Shown in pieces: positions 45,098 through 54,393 of a DNA stretch of 64,000 nucleotides; position 1 is the first letter of the stretch; each line of letters starts with the position of its first letter. Position numbers and translations under genes: made by a program. The stretch lies in assembly GCA_042408875.1 (NCBI GenBank), contig JBHOQS010000007.1, positions 62,001-126,000 of the forward strand, written 5' to 3'. The stretch comes from JBHOQS01 sp042408875 (lineage in GTDB: Bacteria > Chloroflexota > UBA11872 > JBHOQS01). Below the pieces are notes generated by a model that was not told the origin of the DNA, ran no database searches, and saw only the letters and a list, made by a program, of their open reading frames with translations.

Positions 45098-45850
45098 CTA
45101 GCTCGCCACCTGCTCGACGAGCTGCTCAGTGATCTCGAGGTTCGTGTGCACCTTCTGGACGTCGTCTAGCTCCTCGAGGCGCTCGATCAGGCGCATCACT
45201 TGAAGCGCCTTGGTGTCGTCGAGCGTAATAGTAGAGATCGGCACGTATGTCAGCTCGGCCGAGCTCACCTTAACCCCCTGCTGCTCTAAGGCGCGCCGCA
45301 CCTCATCGAGCGTGGCAGGCTCGGTATACACCTCGAGCACGCCGTCGTCTTCCTGCACATCGTCGGCGCCAGCGTCAATCGCCTGGAGTGTGATCTCTTC
45401 GGCGTTACCACCGTTGAGGGGAATAGTGATGAGCCCGCGCGGCTTGAACATCCAGGCCACCGATCCGGCCTCGCCCAGGGTCCCGCCGTGGCGGTTGAAG
45501 ACGTTGCGCACCTCGGCGGCGGTGCGGTTGCGGTTGTCGGTCATCGCCTCGACCAGGATCGCCGCGCCGCCCGGCCCGTAGCCCTCGTACATGATCTCCT
45601 CAAGCTGGCCGCCCTCTTCTGCAGCGCCGATCGCGCGCTTGATCGCGCGCTCGATCGTTTCCTGCGGCATGTTATGCTCGCGTGCCCGCTGGATGGCCAG
45701 CCGCAGGCGGACGTTCACCTCCGGGTCCGGCACGCCCTGCCTGGCTGCCACCGTGATCTCGCGGCCCAGCTTGGTGAAGAGTTGGCCGCGCCGCACATCC
45801 ATCATGCTCTTCTGGCGCTTGATCTGCGCCCACTTCGAGTGTCCTGCCAT
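45098..45850 (-). CDS. yebC: YebC/PmpR family transcriptional/translational regulator
   Basis: A 250-residue YebC protein, starting MAGHSKWAQIKRQKSMMD, the family's signature N-terminus. Other family parts include VTVAARQG-like ITVAARQG, EAMTDNRNRTAAEVRNVF and GAGSVAWMF-like EAGSVAWMFKPRG. Homologues act as DNA-binding regulators or relieve ribosome stalling at proline runs. Start at 45850 is set by GGGAG eight bases upstream; a longer open frame to 45997 lacks the signature. It is 10 bases from ruvC. Confidence 0.95.
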   Translation of the reverse strand: MAGHSKWAQIKRQKSMMDVRRGQLFTKLGREITVAARQGVPDPEVNVRLRLAIQRAREHNMPQETIERAIKRAIGAAEEGGQLEEIMYEGYGPGGAAILVEAMTDNRNRTAAEVRNVFNRHGGTLGEAGSVAWMFKPRGLITIPLNGGNAEEITLQAIDAGADDVQEDDGVLEVYTEPATLDEVRRALEQQGVKVSSAELTYVPISTITLDDTKALQVMRLIERLEELDDVQKVHTNLEITEQLVEQVAS

Positions 45851-46206
45851 GGTTTCTTCTCCCGGGCCCCGGCGCTTCTCTCCGGGGCCACTGTTGCGCT
45901 GTGCGTTCCTGTGTTCCGGTGTCTTGTGTTCCCATCCACGCATGCCGCGTGCGTCAGTACGATGGTGCCGGCCTTGCCGTGGCAAGGCATCGAGCAATTG
46001 TCATTATGACTGCCTGTTCTCGCGGCCGCGCAGAGAGGTGGGCTCTGCCAGGATTATAGCATCTAGCGAAAGCGCGTCAGAAAGCGCTCGCTAGTCTCGG
46101 AACAAGACAAGGATACATCACGGGTGGACCGGCGGGCAGCCGCTGCACAGTCGGGAAGGCGGCGCCGGGCATGGCGCCCGGCGCACGCAGGGGGAGGCGG
46201 CGAGGC
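45851..46206. other. Intergenic region between yebC and the cupredoxin gene
   Basis: No gene is supported in these 356 bases; the open frame reading back into yebC lacks a start. I see no clear terminator or promoter apart from purine-rich words. Confidence 0.4.
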
Positions 46207-47193
46207 TTACGGCACCACCACGATCGTGCCGACCATGCCCAGCTCGTCGTGAAGGGCACAGATGTACGGATAGGTGCCGGGTTTAGTAAATGTCACGCTG
46301 AATGTTGTGCCGAAGGGGAACTCTGCCCCGATGAAGCCTGAGTTGACCGCCTGGCCAGGCGAGCTGATCGTGGCATGCCCGGGTGCATCGATGCCACTTG
46401 GAGCAAAGGAGCCCAGCGGTCCGCCCGGCGGCTCAGGGCCGAAGGTGACGGTGTGCGGCGTCTCCGGATCAAGGTTGGTCCACGTGACCGTCTGCCCGGC
46501 CCGCACGACGAGCTTCTCCGGCAGGAAGCGCATGATAGCGATGCTGCCATCTTCGAGGAACACGCCTGTGCCGGCAGTGACATTGTTCAGGCCCTGGGCC
46601 CTGACCGCGGTCGCCAGCCCCTGTGCCTGTAACCGCGCTCCCTGGCCAAGCAAGCGCGCGATCTCGACCCGCGCCTGGCGGTCGTAGAAGGCCTGGTCCT
46701 GCGGATAGGGTGTGCCAGCCAGCCGCACGTGAATTACGCCGGTCATTTGGATGTGAATCAAACATACGTACGGGAAGTCACCGGGCTGGGTGAAGGTCAG
46801 CGAGAACGGTGGTGCACCCTTGGCACGGATCCCAGAGTTCACGTACCCGGTCCCGTTATATTCCGGACCGCCGGCAGGCAAGGCTGCTACCGGATTGAAC
46901 TGCGGGCCACCAGGCCCCGGGATCACCAGGGGCGGGCGCGGTCCACCAGAGAGAAAGGTCACCGTGTGGATCTCTCCGGTCTCGAAGGTCCAGTTAATAG
47001 TGTCACCAGCGTTAATGAACAGCTCGTTCGAGAAGAACTCGTTGAGCTGAATGCCCTGATCATGGCTCTCAGCGCCGGCGGCAACGCGCCACTGGGTGGC
47101 AGCGGAGAGCGGAGCCAGTGGCAGCAGGCTCAGCGCCGCAGCGAGGGCGGTAGTAAGAAGCTTGGGAATGAGGATATACTTCGTCCAGTTCAT
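46207..47193 (-). CDS. Secreted protein with two cupredoxin (plastocyanin-like) domains
   Basis: A 328-residue exported blue-copper-type protein. A signal peptide (residues 1-32, LLTTALAAALSLLPLAPLSA) precedes domain 1, with ligands His76, Cys144, His147 and Met150, and domain 2, with His247, Cys312, His315 and Met320. Both sets look complete (C-x2-H-x2-M and C-x2-H-x4-M). It should carry electrons or store copper outside the cell. GGAGG is five bases before the ATG. The two domains differ in sequence but not in layout. Confidence 0.9.
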   Translation of the reverse strand: MNWTKYILIPKLLTTALAAALSLLPLAPLSAATQWRVAAGAESHDQGIQLNEFFSNELFINAGDTINWTFETGEIHTVTFLSGGPRPPLVIPGPGGPQFNPVAALPAGGPEYNGTGYVNSGIRAKGAPPFSLTFTQPGDFPYVCLIHIQMTGVIHVRLAGTPYPQDQAFYDRQARVEIARLLGQGARLQAQGLATAVRAQGLNNVTAGTGVFLEDGSIAIMRFLPEKLVVRAGQTVTWTNLDPETPHTVTFGPEPPGGPLGSFAPSGIDAPGHATISSPGQAVNSGFIGAEFPFGTTFSVTFTKPGTYPYICALHDELGMVGTIVVVP

Positions 47194-47765
47194 AATATCC
47201 TCCAGCGTGTCAATACGCTAGTATGTACCTACTTCGTAATTTTTTAACCTCTATCTTTTTTGCCTGCGTAGCCTCCTCTCCCCCTCCAGCGGTGCGGCCA
47301 GCGCGGATAGCGTCACCAGCGCCTGGGCGTCGGCAGCGCGCCTGCTGCCGGGCCATAGGCCCAGGGTACCACCTCTGTGGCCCAGGTCTAGGTCTCCAAG
47401 GCTGATCTTTCAGTACGCCCTGCGGGGAAACTTACGTAAAGCACTGGTTAAAAGAGTTCGTGGATGGTTACGCCCTCTCGAAATCGCAGTCCCTACTTAA
47501 CCGGGGGCTAACCTATTTCTGGCTGTCCTTTAACCAGCGCGGCTGTACTACGGCATACACTGGAAGTAGCAATGGAAACCAAACGGGTAATCCGTGCCCG
47601 TTATCGCCAGGCATGTTCCCGGTCCGTGCAACACTGCGCCGCGCGACCGCTAGCTTGCTGTCTGCGCCGCGGCGGTTTCCCGGCACTTCTGGGTCATCAC
47701 TCCTGGGTCCTGTAGTGGTATTCATGCTCTTGGGCTATCAACGGCGAAGCTCTCGGGGCAGCCCT
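47194..47765. other. Intergenic region of lower GC between divergent genes
   Basis: No gene is supported in these 572 bases between the divergent cupredoxin and NHL-TPR genes, although one frame is open from 47460 into the NHL-TPR gene. Near 47235-47255 there is an AT-rich stretch, probably part of the promoter of the cupredoxin gene. The piece 47400-47600 has a lower GC content than the rest and could be a leader RNA, but I could not match it to a known riboswitch. Confidence 0.45.
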
Positions 47766-49226
47766 ATGCTGTACCGGCTGGTTCTCGTGCTGAGCGCGCT
47801 GATCGTTGCGCTTCTTCCCGGCGTTCTCCATGCCGATGACGATTCCCTGGTCGGCCCGCGCCATACCTCCTACACGCTTGATTGGGACAAGCGGCGCCTG
47901 CCGGGGCCGCAGAGCTACGAGCTCGAGTGGGAGATTGAGGGCCCTCGCTTGGCACCCGGCGGCCTGAAAGACCCGGCCGACCTCTTCCTCGACCGCGCCG
48001 GATATCTCTACATCGCCGACCGCGGCAATGACCGCGTCGTGCGCCTAACCTCTGAGGGAGTATTTGTTGATATCATCGGGCCGGCGGCGCCGGACGGCTT
48101 GAGCCAGCCTGAGGGTGTATTCGTTGCCGATGACGGCGAGATCTACGTGGCCGACACCGGCCACTCCCGCATTGCCGTGTTCAACCCCGATGGCTCATTC
48201 CGGTACAGTATCGGCGCACCGCACTCTAACCTGCTTGAGGAGGGCCCGTACAAGCCGAGCAAGCTGATCGTGGATCGCCGCGGCTATATCTATATAATCG
48301 AGTCGGGCGGCGACTACCGTGGCATCCTGCTGCTGGATCACCAGGGCACCTTCCGTGGCTTCTTTGCGGCGAACCCTGTGGGCTTCAGCCTGCAGCGCTG
48401 GTTCGCCCGCATCTTTGCGACCGAGGAGCAGAAGAAACAGCTCTCCAAGGTCCGGCCCACGCACCATGCCAACATGGTGCTGGACGATCGCGGCTTTGTC
48501 TATACCGTCCTGCCCTTCGCCTCCTCTGATCAGATCAAGAAGCTGAGCCAGATCGGCACAAACGTGTATCCCAGCGGGAAGTACGGTGAGGTGGAGCGCG
48601 AACCAAGCGGCGCCGTGCAGCAGCCGCGCTTCATTGACATCGCCGTCGATGAGCAGGGGATCATATCGGCGCTGGACTTCAACTCCGGCAAGATCTACCA
48701 GTATGACCAGAACGGGAACTTCCTAACGGTCTTTGGTGGCAAGGCTTGGCAGCGTGGCTACTTCGGCTATCCGGCCAGCCTCGTTGCCGGCCCCGGCGGC
48801 GTACTCTACGTGCTCGACGCTGAGCGGGCCAGCGTGGACCGCTTCCGGCCCACGGAGTTCACCCGCCTGGTCCACCAGGCCAGCACCCTGTACTTTGATG
48901 GAAAGTATGAGGAGGCGGCCGAGATCTGGCGCCAGGTGCTCAAGCTGGACACGAACTTTATCCTAGCACACCAGGGGCTGGCCAAGGCCTACCTCAAGCA
49001 GGAGCAGTGGCGCGAGGCCATGCAGGAGTACTTCTACGCCCATGATCGCGCGGGCTACTCCCAGGCCTTTGCCGAGTGGCGCCACCAGTTCGCTCGCGAG
49101 CACTTTGGCCTGGTGATGCTCGGCACCGGCGCGGTGATCGTGCTGCTCTGGGGCTTCTTCCGCCTGCTGGGCTGGCTGCTGACGCAAGCCAACCGTCTGG
49201 AGCGCCAGCTCGCCGGCTATCAGTAA
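47766..49226 (+). CDS. Secreted NHL-repeat protein with TPR segment and C-terminal membrane anchor
   Basis: A 486-residue protein. The start at 47766 is chosen because it begins a signal peptide (YRLVLVLSALIVALLPGVLH, residues 3-22). The first two thirds hold NHL/beta-propeller repeats (DLFLDRAGYLYIADRGNDRV and similar). Then a TPR-like segment (LYFDGKYEEAAEIWRQVLKL) is followed by a transmembrane helix (FGLVMLGTGAVIVLLWGFF) near the end. It probably senses or binds something at the outer membrane face. Unlike some relatives, no ABC transporter gene is next to it. Confidence 0.75.
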   Translation: MLYRLVLVLSALIVALLPGVLHADDDSLVGPRHTSYTLDWDKRRLPGPQSYELEWEIEGPRLAPGGLKDPADLFLDRAGYLYIADRGNDRVVRLTSEGVFVDIIGPAAPDGLSQPEGVFVADDGEIYVADTGHSRIAVFNPDGSFRYSIGAPHSNLLEEGPYKPSKLIVDRRGYIYIIESGGDYRGILLLDHQGTFRGFFAANPVGFSLQRWFARIFATEEQKKQLSKVRPTHHANMVLDDRGFVYTVLPFASSDQIKKLSQIGTNVYPSGKYGEVEREPSGAVQQPRFIDIAVDEQGIISALDFNSGKIYQYDQNGNFLTVFGGKAWQRGYFGYPASLVAGPGGVLYVLDAERASVDRFRPTEFTRLVHQASTLYFDGKYEEAAEIWRQVLKLDTNFILAHQGLAKAYLKQEQWREAMQEYFYAHDRAGYSQAFAEWRHQFAREHFGLVMLGTGAVIVLLWGFFRLLGWLLTQANRLERQLAGYQ

Positions 49227-49271
49227 GGCCGGCAGGCGCAAGCAGCAGGAACGCTACGCAGAGCGCCGCGT

Positions 49272-50876
49272 TCACACGGCCAGCGGCCCGGCCGCACGTA
49301 CCTCCGGCGGGACATAGGCCGCGAACTCCTCAAAGCCTGCCACAAACATCTGTGCCAGCCGGCGCGCCTGCCGGTCGTAGGCGTCGGGGTCGCTCCAGCT
49401 CCGTCGCGGGTTCAGCACCTCCGGCGGTACATGCGGGCAGGCGACGGGCATGTACAGGCCGAAGATGGGATCGCGCTCCACGGCGACGTCCTGAAGCGCA
49501 CCGCTCAACACTGCCCGTACGATCGCTCGGGTCAGCGAGAGCTTCATGCGCTGGCCTACCCCATACGGTCCGCCGCTCCAGCCGGTGTTGATCAGCCACA
49601 CTTGCGCGCCGTGCCGGGCAATCTTCTCCCCCAGCATGGCCGCGTACACCTGCGGCGGCAGCGGCAGGAACGGCGCGCCGAAGCAGGCTGAGAAGGTGGC
49701 CTCAGGCTCGACCACACCACGCTCAGTGCCGGCGACCTTGGCCGTGTAGCCGAGCAGGAAGTGGTACATGGCCTGCTCCGGGGTAAGCTTCGCCACCGGT
49801 GGCAGCACACCGAAGGCGTCGGCGGTGAGGAACAGGATATGCCGCGGATGGCCGCCCATGCCCGACTGCACTGCCCGCGGAATGAACTCCACTGGATAGG
49901 CAGCGCGCGTATTCTCCGTCAAGGAGTCATCGGTGAAGTCCGGCTCACGGGTCACCGGGTCCAGCACAACGTTTTCTAACACCGTCCCGAAGCGATGAAC
50001 GGCAGCGTAGATCTGTGGCTCCGCTTCGGCCGAGAGGTTAATCACCTTGGCATAGCAGCCGCCCTCCAGATTGAACACGCCGCTCTCGCTCCAGCCGTGC
50101 TCGTCGTCGCCGATCAGTGAGCGCTCCGGATCAGCGGAGAGCGTGGTCTTCCCCGTGCCGGACAGCCCGAAGAACAAGGCGACATCCCCTGCCGGGCCAA
50201 CGTTGGCAGCGCAGTGCATCGGCAGCACGCCACGACCGGGCAGCAGGTAATTCAAAACGGTGAAGACCGACTTTTTGATCTCGCCTGCGTAGCCCGTGCC
50301 GCCGATCAGGATCAGGCCTCTGGCCAGGTGCAGCACGATGCATACTTCAGAGGCTGTGCCGTCGATTTCTGGCTCGCAGCAGAAGTCAGCCGCATGGATC
50401 ACGGTGAGCTGCGGCACATAGTCGTGCAGGCGCGCCGGGTCGGCGGGCAGGAAGAGCGCCCGGGCAAACAGCGCGTGCCAGGCATACTCGGTGATCACGC
50501 GCAGCCGCAGCTCGTGCTGGGGATCGGCCCCAGCACGACAGTCAAGGACGAAGAGTTCCCGGCCTTCAAAATGAGCGCACATGCGCCGGTACAGAGCCTC
50601 AAAACGCCCCTCTGGCATCGGCCGGTTAACCGCACCCCACCAGATGCGCTCGGCGCTCGCTGCCTCGCGGATGATGTACTTGTCGTTCGGCGAGCGCCCG
50701 GTGTACTTTCCCGTCGAAACGACCAGGGCTCCACCCGACGCGAGCATCCCCTCGCCGCGCCGGATCGCGTGCTCGTACAGCTCCGGCACCGAGAGGTTCC
50801 ACCACACCCGGTCCGGATTTCCAATGCCGTAGTGCTCCAGCCCATAGTGGCTGCGCACGGGACCGACATGCAGCAT
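49272..50876 (-). CDS. pckA: Phosphoenolpyruvate carboxykinase (ATP)
   Basis: PckA converts oxaloacetate and ATP to PEP, CO2 and ADP at the start of gluconeogenesis. The 534-residue protein has the substrate loop TGRSPNDKYIIR (about 59-70), GGTGYAGEIKKS, the kinase-1 P-loop GLSGTGKTTLS at 237-247 and kinase-2 IGDDEHGW at 255-262. The start at 50876 follows an AGGAGGGGAG site; an in-frame start 10 codons upstream at 50906 is weaker. It is convergent to the NHL-TPR gene. Confidence 0.97.
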   Translation of the reverse strand: MLHVGPVRSHYGLEHYGIGNPDRVWWNLSVPELYEHAIRRGEGMLASGGALVVSTGKYTGRSPNDKYIIREAASAERIWWGAVNRPMPEGRFEALYRRMCAHFEGRELFVLDCRAGADPQHELRLRVITEYAWHALFARALFLPADPARLHDYVPQLTVIHAADFCCEPEIDGTASEVCIVLHLARGLILIGGTGYAGEIKKSVFTVLNYLLPGRGVLPMHCAANVGPAGDVALFFGLSGTGKTTLSADPERSLIGDDEHGWSESGVFNLEGGCYAKVINLSAEAEPQIYAAVHRFGTVLENVVLDPVTREPDFTDDSLTENTRAAYPVEFIPRAVQSGMGGHPRHILFLTADAFGVLPPVAKLTPEQAMYHFLLGYTAKVAGTERGVVEPEATFSACFGAPFLPLPPQVYAAMLGEKIARHGAQVWLINTGWSGGPYGVGQRMKLSLTRAIVRAVLSGALQDVAVERDPIFGLYMPVACPHVPPEVLNPRRSWSDPDAYDRQARRLAQMFVAGFEEFAAYVPPEVRAAGPLAV

Positions 50877-51543
50877 CACTCCCCTCCTGTGCGAGCTGCT
50901 GCGCATCCGCAGGAACCATGAACGGAAAAATCATACCGTATCGCGGCATATATGGCTACTGCGGTTCGGCAAGGCGCATGCTAGTACGACGCGTGGGGCA
51001 ATGTGAACTCCCAAGCTGCTAGAAGCCAGCGATGGCTCCGGTGGCCAGGCAGTTCTGCGCTCTTTTCCCTTTCAGCCTATAGCACCACCGCCCGGCTGGC
51101 AAGAGGGATGGACACAGGCCAGACGCTCAATCGCCGCACCAGGGCATCTGGCCGGCATCAAGGCGCCTAAGCAAAAGGCTTCCGATAGGAGCGTGGTCAG
51201 ATCAGCAGTGGCCTCGCAGAAACGCTCTCCCGGAGGAGGGTCTTCGTTGCGCTGCCACCGTTCAGCTAAGGCTAAGGCCCGCGCGTCGCCCCTCTATGGG
51301 AGATTGGCGCCCTCCCACGCGGCCACTGTTGCACAGGCTGATGATCTCTGGCATCATACCGCCGCGCAGGGGATGACCGTAAGGTGCTGTGGCGCTGGCC
51401 GCACAGGGGCGCCCGTGCGGCGGGCGCGTGTGCGCTGGGGACGGCTCAGCTGCAGATTCATAGCAATGCAGAATAGCAGTGTAGAATGTAGTACGGATGT
51501 AGATGTATAAATGTACTAATGTAAAACGACGGAGGATTGGGGC
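50877..51543. other. Long intergenic region upstream of the cupin gene
   Basis: No gene is supported in these 667 bases between divergent pckA and cupin genes. The last 80 bases (about 51465-51540) are AT-rich with ATGTAG-like words (TAGAATGTAGTACGG, AAATGTACTAATG), similar to other islands in this window, and probably contain the promoter of the downstream group. Confidence 0.45.
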
Positions 51544-51924
51544 ATGGCACAGAGTGAGGTCAGACCGCGCCAAGCAGCGTTGTTGAGCCCGGAACTGCTC
51601 AGCATCGCCCTCGAGGAGATCAAGCGGCAGAAGGGGCCGCCCAACTGGTCGGTACGCGTCGTGGTCGGCGATAAGTTCACCGTCACGGCGATCTGCCAGG
51701 CCCCCGGCACGGTGAACGACCGGCATTATCACATCGAGGACGAGTGCTGGTACGTGGCCGAGGGCGAGATCGACTGGGTGTTCGACGATCAGGTCGTGCA
51801 CGCCAAGGCCGGGGACTTTGTCTTTGCCCCGGCGCATCGCTGGCACCATATTTTCCCAAAGGGAGATAAGCCGTCGATCCGTATCGCCGTCAGCGTGACC
51901 GGGGAGTTCCACCGGCACGAGTGA
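51544..51924 (+). CDS. Cupin-domain protein
   Basis: A 126-residue single-domain cupin. The core has a metal-like site with HYHIEDECWYVAEGEI (two His and a Glu) and a second motif FVFAPAHRWHHIFPKG. It begins a plus-strand group with two binding proteins, an SDR and a DegT aminotransferase, so it may be a small isomerase, epimerase or dioxygenase for a sugar-like ligand. GGAGG precedes the ATG. The reaction is not known. Confidence 0.8.
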   Translation: MAQSEVRPRQAALLSPELLSIALEEIKRQKGPPNWSVRVVVGDKFTVTAICQAPGTVNDRHYHIEDECWYVAEGEIDWVFDDQVVHAKAGDFVFAPAHRWHHIFPKGDKPSIRIAVSVTGEFHRHE

Positions 51925-52031
51925 GGTGATCGGCTTCTCCTTGAGGGGCAGATTGTCCGAAGCCTTTGGACAATCTGCCCCCTGCTGTGCCGGTGGTCTC
52001 TCCCCGGAGGTCTCAACAGGAGGGATGTCTC

Positions 52032-53453
52032 ATGGCGCTCACTGCATCTACTCCCTGCTGTATACCTATCTCGCGTCGAGGAGCCCTCAGCGGTGCGCTT
52101 GCCGCCCTCGCGACCGGTGTGCTGGCTGCCTGCCGCACGCCGGCGCCTGGAGGCAGCGCCGAGAAGCCAGGTGCCCCGCCGCAGCCGGTCGAGATTCGCT
52201 TTGCGAACTGGGTGCAGGACTATGTGCCGTACTGGGACCAAATCCTGCCCAGGTTTACCGAGCAGACCAAGATTACCGTCACCATCGAGTACATTCCGTA
52301 CGGCAACGAATGGGGAACCAAGCTGCTGGCGCTCTTCACCGCCGGCACCGCGCCGGATGCAGCCCATAGCGTCTCGCACACCGACACCAAGTTCTACGAC
52401 GCGGGCTTCATCCGCGACCTCACGCCGCTGGTGGCACGGGAGAAGCTCGACCTCGACCGCGACTACACCCTGATGGGCACGGAGAAATGGTGTGGCAAGC
52501 TCTTCGCCCTGCCCTACTTCGCCGAGCCCTTTGCCATCTACTACAACAAGAGCCTGGTGCAGCAGCTCGGCCTTAAAGACCCCTGGGAGACAGCCAAGGG
52601 GGACTGGACCTGGGATGACCTGCTCGAGCTGAGCACCAGGGCGACGCGGGATACCGACGGCGATGGCAAGGTGGACCAGTGGGGCATGATCTGGCCCTGG
52701 AACCCGCCCGGCTACTTCGGACCTATCCCCTGGACCCGCGGCGCCGATTTCGTGGACTGGAATGCCATGCAGTTCCGGTTCGACCATCCCGCGTTCCTGG
52801 ACTCGGTGCGGCTCTTCCAGAAGTGGCTGATGCAGGACAACATCGTCATGACAGGGCCGCAGCAGAGTGCGGCCCAGCAGCAGTACGGGAAGAATGCCTT
52901 CCAGGCTGGGCGCAGCCTGTTCTGGTTCCGCTCGGTGACGGATATCCCGCGCAACCGCACGGCCATCGGCACCAGCTTCGTCTGGGATGTCTTGCCGGTG
53001 CCGAAGCTGGACAACAGCCGGCCCGGGGTGTCGCTCACGGCCGGACATCCGAACTGGATGAGCGCCCAGACCACAAAGGTAGAGGCAGCGTGGCGGTTCC
53101 TGCTGTGGATGAGCGGGCCGGAAATGCAGGGCCACATGGCGGAGACGAAATTCCTGATGCCGGCGCTGAAGTCGCAGCATCCCAAGTTCTTGACCAGTGT
53201 GGCCGGCCAGCCACCCGAACACATCACCGTCTTCGGGGACGTGTTCAAGAAGCCGCATGGCTGGCATTTCCGCCACCACAACACATTCGAGACCAACGAC
53301 ATCTGGGCGGCAGGCATTGACAAGGTATTCCGCGGCGAGGTGCCCCTGCAGCAGGGCATGCGTGATCTCCAAGAGGAGATGAACCGCAAGGTGCTGTACG
53401 GAGACTGTACGCCCTACCGCGGCTTGAGACATCCCATCCAGCCGGCGGGCTAG
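52032..53453 (+). CDS. Extracellular solute-binding lipoprotein, family 1
   Basis: A 473-residue sugar-type binding protein. The start at 52032 follows GGAGGG (about 52019-52024) and gives the twin-arginine motif ISRRGALSG (13-21) and lipobox Cys34 (LAAC). The mature part has FANWVQDYVPYWDQILPRFTEQTKI and LPYFAEPFAIYYNKSLVQQ. No permease or ATPase gene is in this group; the next gene is an SDR. Ligand unknown. Confidence 0.85.
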   Translation: MALTASTPCCIPISRRGALSGALAALATGVLAACRTPAPGGSAEKPGAPPQPVEIRFANWVQDYVPYWDQILPRFTEQTKITVTIEYIPYGNEWGTKLLALFTAGTAPDAAHSVSHTDTKFYDAGFIRDLTPLVAREKLDLDRDYTLMGTEKWCGKLFALPYFAEPFAIYYNKSLVQQLGLKDPWETAKGDWTWDDLLELSTRATRDTDGDGKVDQWGMIWPWNPPGYFGPIPWTRGADFVDWNAMQFRFDHPAFLDSVRLFQKWLMQDNIVMTGPQQSAAQQQYGKNAFQAGRSLFWFRSVTDIPRNRTAIGTSFVWDVLPVPKLDNSRPGVSLTAGHPNWMSAQTTKVEAAWRFLLWMSGPEMQGHMAETKFLMPALKSQHPKFLTSVAGQPPEHITVFGDVFKKPHGWHFRHHNTFETNDIWAAGIDKVFRGEVPLQQGMRDLQEEMNRKVLYGDCTPYRGLRHPIQPAG

Positions 53454-53479
53454 GAGCTACGGACGCAGGCGATCGGCAT

Positions 53480-54247
53480 ATGGGTACCTTTGACGGCAGG
53501 GTAGCCATTGTCACAGGTGGCGCAGGCGGCATTGGCCGGGCAGTATGCCGCCGCCTCGCCCGTGACGGCTGCGCCGTGGTCGTCGTCGATGTGCGCGCAG
53601 CGCTGGCTGAGCTCGTGGCCGCTGAGCTCACGGCCGCTGGCGCTCGCGCCATCGCCCTGCCGGCCGACGTGGCTGATGAGGGCCAGGTGGAGGACCTGGT
53701 CACACGCACTCTTAACGCTTTTGGTCGGCTAGACATCCTGGTCAACAACGCGGCCGCCGCTATGCCGCGCCTGGCAGCCCACGAGACTCCGCTCGATACC
53801 TGGCAGCGCAGCCTGGCTGTCAACCTCACGGGCGCATTCCTCTGCGCGCGGGCGGCGGCGCGGCCGATGCTGCAGCAGCGCTACGGCCGCATCGTCAATG
53901 TCCTGGCCATCCAGGCCTGGGTGCCGCTGCCGCGCAACACCGCCTACGCCGCAGCGAAAGGCGGCCTGCTCGCGCTGACCCGCAGCCTGGCGATCGATCT
54001 GGCGCCGCACGGCGTGCTGGTCAACGCTGTCGCGCCCGGGCTCGTCTATGTTGATGGGGAGACAGTCCCGCCCGAACGCGATCGCACCAGCCCCAATCTG
54101 CTCGGCCGCATGGGACGGCCCGAGGAGGTCGCCGAGGTGATCGCCTTTCTGGCCTCGGAGGCCTGCACCTATGTGGTCGGTGAGGTGATCCGCTGCGACG
54201 GCGGCCGCCTGCTCTCCCGCAAGGGCGATCCGGACTGGCTGGCATAA
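53480..54247 (+). CDS. Short-chain dehydrogenase/reductase with Ala at the Ser position
   Basis: A 255-residue SDR. The cofactor motif TGGAGGIG is at 12-19 and NNA at 89-91. Tyr156 and Lys160 are present (YAAAKGG), but the residue 13 before Tyr, where SDR catalytic Ser sits, is Ala143 (NVLAIQAW). The SDR pattern NVSS/NVAS is otherwise expected here. It may have lost or altered activity, or use another residue. It lies between two binding-protein genes of one group. Confidence 0.85.
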   Translation: MGTFDGRVAIVTGGAGGIGRAVCRRLARDGCAVVVVDVRAALAELVAAELTAAGARAIALPADVADEGQVEDLVTRTLNAFGRLDILVNNAAAAMPRLAAHETPLDTWQRSLAVNLTGAFLCARAAARPMLQQRYGRIVNVLAIQAWVPLPRNTAYAAAKGGLLALTRSLAIDLAPHGVLVNAVAPGLVYVDGETVPPERDRTSPNLLGRMGRPEEVAEVIAFLASEACTYVVGEVIRCDGGRLLSRKGDPDWLA

Positions 54248-54393
54248 GCCCGCGGCGCTACGCGGAAACGCCGGAGGGAGCACTGCCCCCTCGCTGGATG
54301 CGGTATACTGGGGCGCGGCTGCACCGTGCGACGTCGTATTTATGGTATCTGGGTAGTGTGTCTGGACCATGCCGCCCTGTACGGAGGTACTCG

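Noticed and set aside
47400..47600. Possible riboswitch in the leader of the NHL-TPR gene
   Set aside because: The composition differs from the flanks, but no known riboswitch core (TPP, SAM, cobalamin, c-di-GMP, c-di-AMP, fluoride) could be matched by eye.
51789..53432. Long open frame (547 codons) on the minus strand across the binding-protein gene
   Set aside because: The plus-strand binding protein is certain; this frame is a GC-codon shadow.
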